Of a DNA stretch of 43,576 bases, positions 31,983 through 43,430 are shown in pieces. The DNA is from Priapulus caudatus (Eukaryota > Priapulida > Priapulimorpha > Priapulimorphida > Priapulidae), in the NCBI RefSeq assembly GCF_000485595.1, contig NW_014577194.1, positions 110,568 to 154,143 on the forward strand, read 5' to 3'. The first letter of the stretch is position 1. Every line of letters starts with the position of its first letter. A model generated the notes under the pieces. It did no database searches, was not told the DNA's origin, and saw only the letters and a list, made by a program, of their open reading frames with translations. A program made the translations under genes and the position numbers.

Positions 31983-34900
31983 ATGCAACATCTCAGCATT
32001 CATTGGTGTACACAATTATATTGACAAACAGAGTTAGAGACAATTTTCAGCGAAAAGATTTGTCACCTTTAACTAATCAACTTCAAGGGACAACCAGGTC
32101 CCTACTTTGCTGCCACTCATATCCCTCAGGTGCTTCTGGCTTCATTTACCCTGACCATCCATGATTACCCAGCCCGCCTCTGGCCACGGTCACAAAGCCA
32201 TGCCTGCCTGCCCAGGGTCACGCATTCACGTTCCCGGTCCGTCCGTTGACGAGTCTTGCTCTCAGTTGTACGACGTTATATCTTACAGACGTGGGCCGAT
32301 GCCTTCAAAGGTCAGCCAGACTGCATTGGAGTAGTGCAAGTATACAATGAACTTAAGTCCAAAGGCATCGAGTTTCCTATGACGGACTTGGACAATCTGG
32401 CACCTATTCACACACCTCAGCGGGTATGCTGATTGCTCGTCCGATTTTGCCACACTGATTATGTATTCAGATGGTTGGCACAGATTATTAGAAAATGTTA
32501 TTTTCTGCGAAAAAACTTAGCTGTGGTTGTGGCTAACAGACAAGGAATGTTTGCATCTGATTTTGTCTGTGCATACGTGAATCCAAAATAGAAATCTTGT
32601 CGTAATTATTCATAGCTGTTATTGACGTGACTTGGAATGTTCAGTCTAACCACCTGCAATTTTGTTGGAAACGATGCGAGTGATTTGGGTGTGTGTGTAT
32701 GTGTCTGTGTGTGCGTGCGTGCGTGCATGCGTGTCTGCGTGCATGTCTGCGTGCGTGCGTGTCTGCGTGCGTGCGTGCGTATGTGCGTGTTTGGGTGGGG
32801 GGGTCACATCACGTGTGCATTTCCACGTTGATTTTTTGTGGCACGACTGCTTGTATTTGTTTATAGAGCATACCCGAGACTGAACTCACAGCACCTATTC
32901 CACAACCTCCACGGCCCCAGGCTGTGAGACAGGTACAGTAGCACACTACATGCAATGCCACCTCACCTTCTATACTCTGCTCCTTCTTACTTAATTCAGT
33001 AACCAGAGTTGTCACGGACCCGATAAGTTCCAGATGTTTCCCTCCACTGGAACATTCACTTCACTTAAATTTTATTTGTTTTTTCGTACTATGTCAACAA
33101 ATCTCCCTCCTATAAGTTATAATTATAATGTGCATGACTTTTCATGTTTAAGTTTCTAGTGATTTTACGAATCGGCACAGGAATTTTTTTTGGGGAGGAA
33201 AAAACGTGTGATCGATGAAAGCGATGACGTCTAACGTTGTTACCTTATTGATTTCGGAAGCCACCGGCCCCGGCACCACTTCCGGCCCAACACTCTCCTC
33301 CCGGAACGATCCCGGGAGGTCCGATAAACCCGACGCCGGAGCAGCTGGCGAAGCTGAGGAGCGAGCTGGACATCGTCATGGGCAACATGCGAGTGTTCGG
33401 TGAGATGCTCACCGAACTGCAGCCGGGTCGCGTTGACCCCGCCGACCTCGAGCTGCTGCAGGTGGGTGGCGTGTTGCCATCTAGTGGGCTCTGTCGCAAT
33501 CTTTTTCTCAGTTATGCCGCATTTTTCTTTGCAGAGCTACAGACTGGTCGTCATTTCTATAGATATAATATGGCTATATGGCTATATGGTATATAATACA
33601 TATATATATATATATATATTGTATATGTATGTATGTATCATGGGTATATATTTTAGTCGTTTCTTGTGTTTATGTGCGTAGGAACTTTACCCGGACATGC
33701 AAGACAATGCAGACAGAATAGTGGAGCTTATTGACAAGGTGGCTAAATGAGGAGGTCACAAGTATGTCATATTTTGTTTACCTACAGTCATACCTCTATA
33801 TAAGGGTTCGTCAAGAAAGCTAAAAGTGTCCTTTATAGGAGCAGGGTTTCTTCTGACGGAAAATTAGACAAAGGAGGTAATGGCCAGTTTGGGAAAAAAA
33901 CGGGCATGATGGATTCAAATACAGGATATACTGACATACTTATAGGTATATAGATACAGGATATACTTATCAGTAAATACAGGAACAATTTCACAACGGC
34001 GATGTTAAATTTGACAACGGCGGTGCGCCACTGTGTCTTCTATGTATAAGAAACCCTGGGGAGGTATCTGTTCTGGGAAGGTGGTTTAACTGGATAACCG
34101 CCATTTAATGGTAATGTCAAAACTTTCCTGTATAGACAGTTATGTATGTTGTGTAGACTCAAGTTGTTGCCAATTCAGTTATCTAAGTTCTGGATCGGTA
34201 AGTTTGCTAATTATCCAGTTTTGTGACACTCATTCCTACATCTATTAATATGAGCCCATTAAATAACATGCATAGGTAAACTCGATAGGCCAACCATCAT
34301 GAACATACTTAAAGGGATTAATCTTAAAGGGATCGTTTACTCTAGGTTCTAGAGTTATTTTCAGTTAATTTAGGTTAAAATTACACTACATAAAAAGTTT
34401 CATGGTTCAATCACCATTAGAAATATTATTAAAAATATGTTTTAAACTAACGACTACAGTTTGATTACAACGACGGTGGCGCCACTCAAAGCGCACGATC
34501 TGATAAGTTGCGCAAAACCACTTTTCAGCCAAGGGCTACAGAGCGAGGGTGGTTTCTTATTTATTAATTTAAAAGCAAAAGGATTGTAATATCTTATAAA
34601 CACATATAGTTTTAGTTATATTATGGATAAATTTGTCCTAAAATGAACATCGTCGGTTAAATAGCATTTAGGTATAAATATAATTGCACCTTTTGATTAG
34701 CCCTCGGTCTGTAACGTGCAAAATAATGGCAAATGCGCAACTTTTTCAGGTGCCAGCACGGTCGCGGGTGTCATGGCGCCGTTCAAATTTCGTAGCATTG
34801 ATGTGTAATTAATTATAACAATTAAATTAGGTATCTGGTAACAAATACGTGGGGGTATAGACGATTTGTTATACAATAAGTACAGTTGTATGCAGTAAAA

Positions 34901-37900
34901 TCCCAGAGTCGACTAGACCTTTAACAATATAAAGCCTGGCGCGCACGTTACGGTTTTTCTCGAACGACTTTTTTCGTTCCTTATCGGCGGGTGAATTATC
35001 CTTATCATCGTCTCATTATCCTGTGATTTTTACCCTGCGATTTTTCCCGCTACTGATCGTAGCATATCAACCAGCACACACAGCGCAGCGTGTGTGGGAT
35101 ACATGGATTATTTCCTGCGATAAAATCCGGCGACTAGAACAGTAGCATAGCTTGCGTGTGCGCCAGGCTTAACTCGAATAGATGCGCTCGCGCTGTTATC
35201 TATGAATTCCAGTAGAGTAAATTCTTGTTAGTGGTTCGTAGGTCATTTAGAGCCTATATCATCCGGTTTCTTCTGCAGGTGAGTTGCTGCACGTGAATGA
35301 CAACCTTAACAACGTGTTCTTGCGGTACGACCGGTTCGAGCGCTATCGAACGGGCTTGGCAGCCCAAGCCACAGATCAAAGCAGCCCACAAGTAAGAGCT
35401 CATTCACAGAGAAGTTCTTTAATAGAGTTAACTTATCCGCCTGAGCGAGTAAGCCTCACTTGGATATTGTTACTGAGTTAGTGAAACAAACCCGGGCTTG
35501 TAAGTGGTTTTACACGTGTAGATGCCATATGGTCTACTTTGTGGCGCTTCATTACTAAGCTTTCATTTTTATAAAGTCTTATCACGACAATGATTGGCTA
35601 GAGCTGCCTGCTAATCGCCAGCTGGATAGGGATTTGTTTCCTGCTTGTGCCTCGTGTTTAGCTGGGTTGGACCAACTTCCCAACTATACAACCGACAATC
35701 GGCAGTGTAAACGCAAAAGTTGCGCGACCAACCGATCGATAGCAACTAGTTGGGAGATTAGAACATGTTATATTTTCGCCAACTCGGAGTTGGCGAATTG
35801 CGAAATTGGTCCAACTCGCCAATTCGCCAACATAAAGTCGGTAGTGTAAACCCAGCTTTATTCTAACTGCTCGTACATATCCTGTGCCAGCCGCTTCATG
35901 ACAGATGAAGTGACAATATTATTGCATCTGTTTCGCCGTCACCTGCATACACCTGTGTGTAGCAGACGCAGGTCAAGCTGCCCGTGGGGCCTGCAGGGGT
36001 ACAGAGAGCATCCGAGGCTGCAGCACTCATTGATTTCGGAGACGATTCATCACAAGACACACCACCCCAGACCGGTGTCAGTGACCCAGCCGTGATTGGG
36101 GTCACCCAACAGATGGGAAGTGTGGGTAAGTCAGCAAAGAGGTAATATATGAAGAGTGATCATAACGTAGCTGCGAATGACCCACACTGCAAGCCCAACT
36201 GCTTTAAAATGAGAGAAAAATGAGAGTTTTGTGATTAAAATCTTGTATGTCTAAATTCGAGCTGCTTTTCTTGACTTTCGTGAAGCGAGAAAGTCATGTA
36301 GGATACGTTAATTAAAGTTTATTATCGGTTTTTATTTTTATTATTTTTTTATTGATACCGTTTTACGTGAGTGAATGGAACATGTGCAAGCGAATTTGAA
36401 ATCAAACATTAGGCAACAATGTTATTTTAGGTTAGCACAGATAAAAACTGACTACGTTTTGCTAAGGAAATTAATGTGTTCATTCCGTAACTGCAGAAAT
36501 AGCAGGGACAGTCCCCGGAGAACGCAGTGATGAATTTGACATGTTTGCCCAGACACGGCAAACCACCTATGAACAAAGCAGGCAGGGGTAGGCAGCCTGA
36601 CGCAATATCATTCATCTTAGAAATATATTAACAAATTGTTAAAAGCCACTCCGGCTAATCTCTCAGTAATTTTCTTCAATGTTGAACGAAAAATTAAGTA
36701 TGCTCAGGTTTCTCGAATTCTACAGACACAAAGTCATTGTCTACGCCGTGCCTTGTGTTGTTTTAGGGGCAGTTCATACGCAGACAACACTGACGTTGAC
36801 CAGTACAGTGGCAGCCTTGGTGCAGCAGTACAGGCACGGCACGCCCCCCCTCCCGTGACAGATTCTGTAAGTAACAGCACTGCACTGATATGTCGGTGTT
36901 TTTTATAGTAAAATTTGTGGTTGCCAGCGTCACGGTCGCGCGCGTGTAAAAACGTCGTATGTAGCATGTGGTATGAAATTGCGTCTTGGGTTCGGCGGGC
37001 CCATTCACTATTACTCATTTATGCTCATCATGCATTCAATGCTGTTAGAAAATCGTTGATGATCATTACGATATATTTCCCTACCATTGTGTGCTTTCAA
37101 CAGGGCAGCAACGATGATACTCTGCAGGTAATTTTTGCCAGTATCTCTAACATTTTGCCGTTTCTTTTTGCTGTGTTGAATCCGTGATAACTTCCAAATA
37201 GTTCGTAAAGATTGTACCATGCTTCTGCTAGTTTGTTATTACATAATATCAAGAGTGTATAAAGAAGGAGAGCGTACAACGGTGAAATGCTGAAACCATG
37301 TTGCAGTATTAGTTGAATTAATAAACTTTCCCCGTTTTATTATTTCCAGTATTATTGATCAGCTGTTCTACCTTGTTAATATAAAACAAACCGCATGTCC
37401 CTACGATGCCTCTACGCTGAGATAATGAGCAGTGGAAATCTGGTATTTTCGCCGAAAACCTACTCGAGATCAGTGTTTACTGCAACTGTCTCTCGTTTTA
37501 TGGACTGTATGTTGCTTCCGGTCGCCGCTGTGTAGCGCTGACTCCATACGTTATTACTACAGCGTTACTACATCCAGCGTAAGGCCACCTTTTTTTTTGT
37601 TGATGACACGGTAAGGTAAAAAAAAAAAATTGTCGCTTTGTCAGATCAAACAACTCAAAATACAGTCATAATGTTATACATGATATTAAAGTATTTTAAG
37701 AAAACTAAATGAAAACAAAACTCAACTTGTAATTATTTTTACTTTTATTATAAACTGTTTGTTTATAAAATGTTTTTGTTTTTTATATTTACATTTTTTT
37801 ATTCATATTTCTTAGAGAAAAGGTCAGCTTACAGATTTTCAATTTTTTTTTTTTTTTTTTCTTCAAAATTCGGGTTCGGCGGATCTGTAAACTAACAAAA

Positions 37901-40043
37901 TAAAAAAATCTTGCCTAAGGGGCGGGTCATCACCATGGCGATAAATAACAAGATGTTTTTGTGGAGTAATGGCTGCGTCAATGACTGTAAATGCGAGAAA
38001 AGATAGTAGAAGGAAAATAAATTTTATTGTCAATGAATGACGGAAACACGCGAGGTTTCCCGAAGCTATCGCCAGAACGAGAGACAGTTGCAGTAAACAC
38101 TGATCTCGAGTCGGTTTTCGGCGAAAATACCCGATTTTTATCGCTCATTATCTCAGCGTAGACGCATCGTAGGGACAAGCGGTTTGTTTTATATTAGCAA
38201 GGTAGGACAGCTGATCAATAATACCACAAAGAATCGTCAAAATAAAACGGGCAAAGTTTATTAATTCGACTAATACTGCAGCATGGTTTCAGCATTTCAC
38301 CGTTGTATGCTCTCCTTCTTTATACGCTCTTGATAATATGTATACATAATAAAGTATATATTATATACTTTATACTTGCTGGCAGTGGTCTCTCTAACAT
38401 TGATTGCATTTGTTTCAATCATCCGTACTACTTGCTAACATGGAGCATGAAGTCTGTATCTGGTGTCTGTTTTCACAGTGGTTTGAGTCGTCAACTGGCC
38501 TGCTTTAATTAACACTAATAATCATCGTGGAATGTGTAATAATCTGTGACCGTTTGGTTTCTTGTTTTGCATTGTGCATTTATGCGACAAACAATTTTAT
38601 GCGACAAATTTTATGCGACAAATATAAATGTCATATATATTCGACATTATATATTGTGTGTATATGCGATATATATATATATGTTTTTTGTTTTTATGCG
38701 ACAATTTTATGATGACAATTTTAAGCGAGCAAGATTGCGTTCGTACTTTTTATTTTATTTACGGCATGTTTTCACTTGCACAGTGGCATCACTGTTAACT
38801 GCATATACTTCATTTTATCAGCATTCAAACTATACTTTGAACGTCGCATTAAAGTTAATTTGGGTGATGGGTGGATAGATACACTTGTGTAATCTGTAAA
38901 ATGTCTTTGGTAAAATCCTTGGGATTACGTGGTTGGCATCGCACCCAACATTTCACTGAGTTTCCAACTTTTACCTCCTCTTGCTATAGGATAAGCCTTC
39001 GGAGTACGAAGAGATGGAGAGTTGGCTGAAAACAGAGGATGCTAAGGAGCCGCAACAAGGGGCTATGACAAGTGCTGGTGGGTAGTATATGTCACGTGTG
39101 TTCTTGTACGATCTACATGTAGCTTTATATCAGGTTGCTGAGGTTTGTACTGGGTATGAGCTCTGTGTTGTTGAATTGATGGTGACACCGCAAACATAGA
39201 CGTTTAGCGATGTGCTAAGTGGATCACAGTCGCTTGCTTCATTTCCCTGATAGATTGCCATAGCCTCTCAGAGCTAATGTAAAAAAAATTACCACGACTG
39301 TCCCTAGACGAGGAATAGACTCAGGGTATATCCTTTCGTTACACTATACAAGTTAAATTCACCTATCTACCTGGAGTTATGAGCATCTAGTCAATCAAGA
39401 TTGAGATAGGGTGTTCTATAAATAACTTCCTAGTAGTCAAGTGCCGGAAAGTTGAGCTGAGAGGGTCTATGTCCCCCAGGGTACTGCCGGAACGTACCCT
39501 GGGTACGGTCCGGTATACCGGAACGTACCCTGGTACTATCTAATATGCCGGACCGTACCTCGCCTACTCCACTAACGATCGAGTCTAGGGAGTCGCCTAC
39601 GCCTACTCCCTAACCTTAACCCTAACCCTAACCCTAACCATATCAGATAGTTACCAGGGTACGTTCCGGCAGTACCCTGGGGTACATAGACCCTATGAGC
39701 GAAAGTTGACAATTTAGTGGGCATATTTAAAAAAAACGCATATGAACTAGTCTAGTTTCACCCCCCTAGCAGCAATAGCCAAAAGCTTGGCTGGAGGGAA
39801 GCGTCATTTGCAACAGTAATTGAATTGTATATTACATCAGGCGTGCATAATATCACAATTTGATATCGCTGGGCATCTGGTATTCATTCACGTGTTTATC
39901 TGTGCTGCATTGCAGAGTTTGATAGGTTTCTGGAGTCACGAGCTCGTGCGGTAGAGGAATTACCCAGCGTCGGTCAAAACAACGGCCAGAGAGGGCAGCT
40001 ATCAAAGAAAGATGAAACGGAAAATGCTCTCTTTGCATTGTAG
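26060..40043 (+). CDS. TOM1L2: TOM1/TOM1L2-like VHS-GAT endosomal adaptor
   Basis: TOM1-family proteins bind ubiquitin, clathrin and Tollip on endosomes and recruit myosin VI. Coding exons: 26060-26111, 30280-30364, 30764-30848, 31697-31843, 32289-32423, 32867-32932, 33261-33461, 33682-33761, 35279-35391, 35972-36125, 36497-36587, 36767-36866, 37104-37127, 38990-39077, 39916-40043. The VHS domain (about residues 8-155) shows [41 protein letters not shown] and [16 protein letters not shown]. The GAT domain (about 215-305) shows [31 protein letters not shown] and [21 protein letters not shown]. The tail has a clathrin-box-like LIDF near 340, [31 protein letters not shown] and the family ending LFAL. 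Total is about 515 residues. Exon 8 has one surplus A. TOM1 versus TOM1L2 is not decidable from sequence; the symbol rests on gene order. Confidence 0.95.
26246..26259. promoter_or_regulatory. candidate X-box (RFX site)
   Basis: GTTGTTATGATAAC fits every position of the relaxed nematode X-box consensus GTHNYYATRRNAAC that marks cilia genes. It lies 860 bases upstream of the DRC3 start, beyond TOM1 exon 1. That distance is long for an X-box, so a chance match is possible. Confidence 0.35.
26481..28078. mobile_element. non-autonomous TIR element with TTA target duplication (PIF/Harbinger-like)
   Basis: The ends are GCGCTGTCACACC (left) and GGTGTGACAGGGCC (right), followed inside by GCCAGCGTAT and its inverse ATACGCTGG. 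TTA flanks both sides (26478-26480 and 28079-28081). Removing the element restores the arm of the surrounding MITE, which confirms the duplication. The interior is unusual: dozens of degenerate ATAAGTTAT and CGTATGCC-like words, and a near-perfect 36-base palindrome (26651-26686). No transposase is visible. Assignment to Harbinger rests only on the 3-bp TWA duplication. Confidence 0.7.
27041..27687. mobile_element. innermost nested element, CAG-ended, 5-bp target duplication
   Basis: The left end is CAGGGCTCAATTTTAA and the right end is TTAAAATTGAGCACTG. GCATG occurs directly on both sides (27036-27040 and 27688-27692). CAG termini with a 5-bp duplication resemble the hAT5-type group. It has GTCCGG/CCGGAC motifs near both ends and no coding potential. 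Confidence 0.65.
28405..28455. repeat. GTC trinucleotide microsatellite
   Basis: Around sixteen GTC units lie in TOM1 intron 1. The Val-rich reading frame over it is an artefact. Confidence 0.95.
29855..29966. mobile_element. 112-bp MITE with TAA target duplication
   Basis: Terminal inverted repeats of at least 25 bases begin AGCCCGGCGCACACGTGAGT and are nearly perfect inverses. TAA flanks both ends (29852-29854 and 29967-29969). It lies in TOM1 intron 1. The termini resemble those of the element at 34933-35169, so both belong to one family. Confidence 0.85.
31191..31541. mobile_element. CAGGG-ended non-autonomous element, TGATT target duplication
   Basis: The left end is CAGGGTGCAAAATTAAC and the right end is GTTAATTTCTACCCCTG. 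TGATT flanks both (31186-31190 and 31542-31546). The interior repeats GGAGTC/GACTCC words several times. It lies in TOM1 intron 3. The terminal trinucleotide and 5-bp duplication match the innermost element of the intron 1 nest, suggesting one mobilising transposase type (hAT5-like). Confidence 0.75.
31936..31980. repeat. AAT trinucleotide microsatellite
   Basis: Around fifteen AAT units lie in TOM1 intron 4. Confidence 0.95.
32687..32795. repeat. GTGC/GTGT-type simple repeat
   Basis: GTGT followed by GTGCGTGC and GTCTGCGTGC units fills part of TOM1 intron 5, just before exon 6. Confidence 0.9.
33597..33641. repeat. TA and TATG simple repeat
   Basis: A TA run followed by GTATGTAT units lies in TOM1 intron 7, 40 bases before exon 8. 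Confidence 0.9.
33762..35278 (+). other. TOM1 intron 8
   Basis: This 1.5-kb AT-rich intron follows the exon with the surplus A. Besides the MITE at 34933-35169 it contains no exon that I can support. Confidence 0.8.
34933..35169. mobile_element. 237-bp MITE with TAA target duplication
   Basis: The left end is AGCCTGGCGCGCACGT and the right end is GCGTGTGCGCCAGGCT. TAA flanks both sides (34930-34932 and 35170-35172). The interior differs from its shorter relative at 29855-29966, with CGATTTTTCC and TTATCC motifs in both orientations. Confidence 0.8.
35661..35856. mobile_element. MITE of about 196 bp with TTTA flanks
   Basis: The ends are GCTGGGTT and AACCCAGC, with TTTA on both sides (35657-35660 and 35857-35860). 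The interior is made of short palindromes (GTTGGACCAAC, GCCAACTCGGAGTTGGC) and repeats of GCGAATTGG type. It lies in TOM1 intron 9, between exons 9 and 10. Confidence 0.65.
37104..37127 (+). other. TOM1L2: TOM1 exon 13, a 24-base microexon
   Basis: TTTCAACAG precedes it and GTAATT follows. It encodes GSNDDTLQ and keeps phase 0 on both sides, so it could be skipped without a frame change, which would make it a candidate for alternative splicing. Confidence 0.75.
37236..38349. mobile_element. 1.1-kb foldback element with arms of about 260 bp
   Basis: The left arm (about 37236-37500) and right arm (about 38085-38349) are inverted copies. Shared landmarks are TATCAAGAG, AAAGAAGGAGAGC, CGGTGAAATGCTGAAACCATG and CAGCTGATCA, CCCTACGATGC and CGCTGAGATAATGAGC (with inverses on the right). 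The arms are similar but not identical. The centre is AT-rich with T-runs and no coding potential. It sits in TOM1 intron 13, between the 24-base exon 13 and exon 14. Confidence 0.8.
39462..39694. mobile_element. palindromic element carrying telomere-type repeats
   Basis: Inverted arms of about 40 bases flank it: AGGGTCTATG then CAGGGTACTGCCGGAACGTA on the left, with the inverse TACGTTCCGGCAGTACCCTG then CATAGACCCT on the right. GTACCCTGG and CCGGAACG words recur inside. The interior holds about five CCCTAA units, one of them CCTTAA (39608-39639). It lies in TOM1 intron 14. I could not fix a target duplication. Confidence 0.75.
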
Positions 40044-42012
40044 TTATTGGAATGGAATCCCCCCTGAAGCTGTCAGAAGTAAACGTTTCCATTAGGTAGG
40101 TTGTCACATCCATAAAATAGTGAAACCCAGGTACTGACAGCATGCACGCACGTATGCAGACACATATGCACGCATGCACGCACGTACACACAAATAATAG
40201 GAGGCCTGGAGCACAATTTGAGTGCAATTTCAAGCAGAATATAAACGTCTCTACAGTGTGAGTGGCACTTTTTTTTATTTCGTATAGCCAAACTCAGTTT
40301 TGCTGCAAAATGTTTATTTGTTGATATATAAGACTGATGCTAAACGTGGTACTATTTACTCGCCGTCACTCAGATTTGTTTCCAAGATGTTTTTACCGCT
40401 CATTCAAGCACATTAGACTGTCCTATATAGTATGGTCTCTGCCTCACTGCTGTTTTTCGTGATCAAGCAAGTGGTAGATTTACTATGAAGCCTATATAGT
40501 TTCTATGTATCTAAATGTCTGTACAATAGCGCATTATAGCTTCTGAAGATGTATGCTAGAATGAAATACACGTAACGAACAAGACAGTGGCACATGGCAA
40601 TGCTTTGGTCAATTTTTAATAAATAAATTTAATAATTATTTCGTGGGAAGGATAATATTCTCAATTTAATATATTGTAACCTATGTAATTAAATATGCAA
40701 TGCTTAGAGTATTTCATTCCGCAAATTGATTGATATCGAGTATACAAAATAAACATTGGCAGTCAAATGTGTTTAATTTGTCTGGCTGTCATTATTGAAT
40801 TGTATAATATAAGTATTTAAAATATATCTGTTTTCTGTAGAAAAACATTCTAATTATATATTCACGAGTACACCTGTTGTTTATCTTTTGTTGGTACAAA
40901 TGATAAGATACCTAGTATAGAAATAAAAAATTAATAGTGGCAATTAATTTTGTGATTCCTGTGTAGGATCCTCTATCCTTGACATGTGATTTGACACCTA
41001 ATGAGTAGTTATGTTTTTCCGAATTGTACAAATTATCTTTGAACATTTTATTCAATGATGTACATATAGTAGTCTCATGTTATTCAATTGGGCATTGCAA
41101 GTAATCGCTAACGTTTACTGCACAACTATTATATGTGGGAAGGTGGGTTTGTAGAAACCATATGCCTTCATCCTGTTTTTGTTTTATATAATGTATGTTT
41201 TATTCCTATAATTTATGTTTTGATGTGTGACATGCTACTAATTAAATATAATATTTGATACTGATAATATTTTTAGGCAGGTACTTCATTTTTTGGTTAA
41301 CCATGGGCAGTGATGGTTTGAATCCTGATTTTGTAGAGATCGGAACAAAAACTTGTTTACCATTACAAAATGAGCATCTGTCACAGACGTGTGTGGTAAA
41401 CTACTAGGTGTTATCAGTGATACACGTACTGGCTATTATGATGACGTTAAATCGTCTTATATGTATATAATGTAACAGGTCAAGTGGCTTGTCACAAATG
41501 AAATGTATAATGTGTGACATTTGAAGCTTCTGGGAGGTAAAACGTTTCAATTCCATTTCGTCCATTATTTTCACACATCTTTAATGTTATGAATTTGAAA
41601 TTCTGATCGATTGACAATGCCAATTGAAAAGGATGTAAAAATCTGGCTTGTATTTTTGGAAATAAAGTATGCCTCCTTACTAAACATGAAAGAAAACTCG
41701 ACTTCCCTACATACTACTCACTATCCTGGTTATTCATTGTAAACATATTCCCTATTGAAACGTTACATGCTTTGAACAATTATGCACACTCTTAATTACT
41801 ATATCGAATAGTGACAGAAAAACAATGATGGATTATATAAGTATACAACACAAAACTCCATTTATTATTTAGTCATTAATGAAATTTGAAGCAACATTAC
41901 TCTTCCTTTACAACCACTGTATTTTTGATACACTTCACAATTTTCCATCTTGCTTAACGAATTGTACATTGACTTAGATATTATGAATTTAATGCACTTG
42001 CTTAGTTTGCAG
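40044..42012. other. AT-rich region after TOM1
   Basis: This should include the TOM1 3' UTR. One plus-strand segment around 41303-41395 has a good start context (AACCATGGGC) and stays open for about 30 codons before GTAAAC, but nothing ties it to a known protein. Otherwise I see no genes. Confidence 0.5.
40618..40623 (+). terminator. candidate TOM1 polyadenylation signal
   Basis: AATAAA lies 575 bases after the TOM1 stop codon in AT-rich sequence. Others follow within a few hundred bases, so the site used is uncertain. Confidence 0.4.
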
Positions 42013-42960
42013 CTCCACAACAGACATTCATAACCTTGCTTCTAACAAGAAATACAGAATGGAGACCCACTGCCTGCAAACCTTTTCTTGACATGCATTA
42101 TTACTACATGTAAGTAATGCAGACAATATTGCAATATATAAGATGACTGTTGCCTTGTGCATATATGCTACATGTGAATTGTGTAATAAGGTTTACGCAT
42201 TTCTAAGTTGGCTAGCATTTTCCCAAACAACTGCCTATACAGGTTAAAAAAAATCCCATTTTAACACGCTAACATGGGCTTGCTTGATACACATACTGCC
42301 ACACAGCTGAACTAGAATCCAATTCTTCAGTGACATCGGTGAGAAATGAAGCTTCTCCAGGGCAATTATTCTCATAAACACCCATGATCTTTTCCTGAAA
42401 AGAAATGCAAATTTGTTATTTTTAAACCTACTGCCTCCCTGAGCGTTGGTACTCATCTAATGGGTAGTACTAAGCTCATACAGCTCAGCAATTATCAGCA
42501 TCAAAATTCAATTAAATAACACTAATATATACTTATATGCATGTCATAGGAAACCGCTAATTTAAGGTGCTGTGTTTTTATAGTCTTGTTCAACTGATTT
42601 GACTTTATTGAATTGCTAATCGATACTTGTGACCTTATCACAAGACTAGTCACTATAGACTCAAATTTCGCCACAGCACAGATGGCAAATGCTGTAGTTG
42701 CCCTCTTAACTTGTTGTGGTACACTTGAAAATTGGGACTATATTCACGATATTCACAGCAATAAACAGCTGTGGCTGCCCTGCCTAGTATTCCTCCGTGT
42801 CCTTCCCATAAATTCCTTGTTGTGTATGCATTCTTCTTTGTCCCACATAATAACTACTGTTGAAAAGTGTGTTGCATTGAAAACCCAGTTGTTCCAAGAT
42901 GTTTGCCTTGGTGCCCTTCAAACCTACAGCAGTCTCCTAAAATTTCTGATTCAATCATAG
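42013..42960 (+). CDS. unrecognised two-exon candidate, C-terminal end of a helical protein
   Basis: Segment 42013-42109 is flanked by TTTGCAG and GTAAGT and has one open frame (PQQTFITLLLTRNTEWRP and on to MHYYY). It ends in phase 2. Segment 42645-42960 is open for 105 codons, can begin after CACAAG in the matching phase, and ends at TAG 42958-42960. It reads MANAVVALLTCCGTLENWD, then CLVFLRVLPINSLLCMHSS, and QTYSSLLKFL near the end. The Leu/Cys-rich helical character recalls ARM/HEAT-type repeats, but I recognise no family. No upstream exons or promoter are found, so this may be chance. Confidence 0.28.
42269..42394 (-). other. candidate minus-strand exon, perhaps NDUFAB1 3' UTR
   Basis: A strong acceptor (TTTCTTTTCAG) is followed on the minus strand by 41 open codons (EKIMGVYENNCPGEASFL onward) and TAG. 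NDUFAB1 has a donor (G|GTAAGA) one base after its stop codon at 43030, so this could be its spliced 3' UTR exon. Alternatively it ends an unknown gene. It overlaps the intron of the plus-strand candidate above, and both cannot easily be right. Confidence 0.3.
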
Positions 42961-43029
42961 GTAACACTTGCCTAGTCTAGAAAAAACTCAAATCCAGCAT
43001 TTTAAAAATTCTTCTTCATTATTCTTACC

Positions 43030-43430
<401 letters not shown>

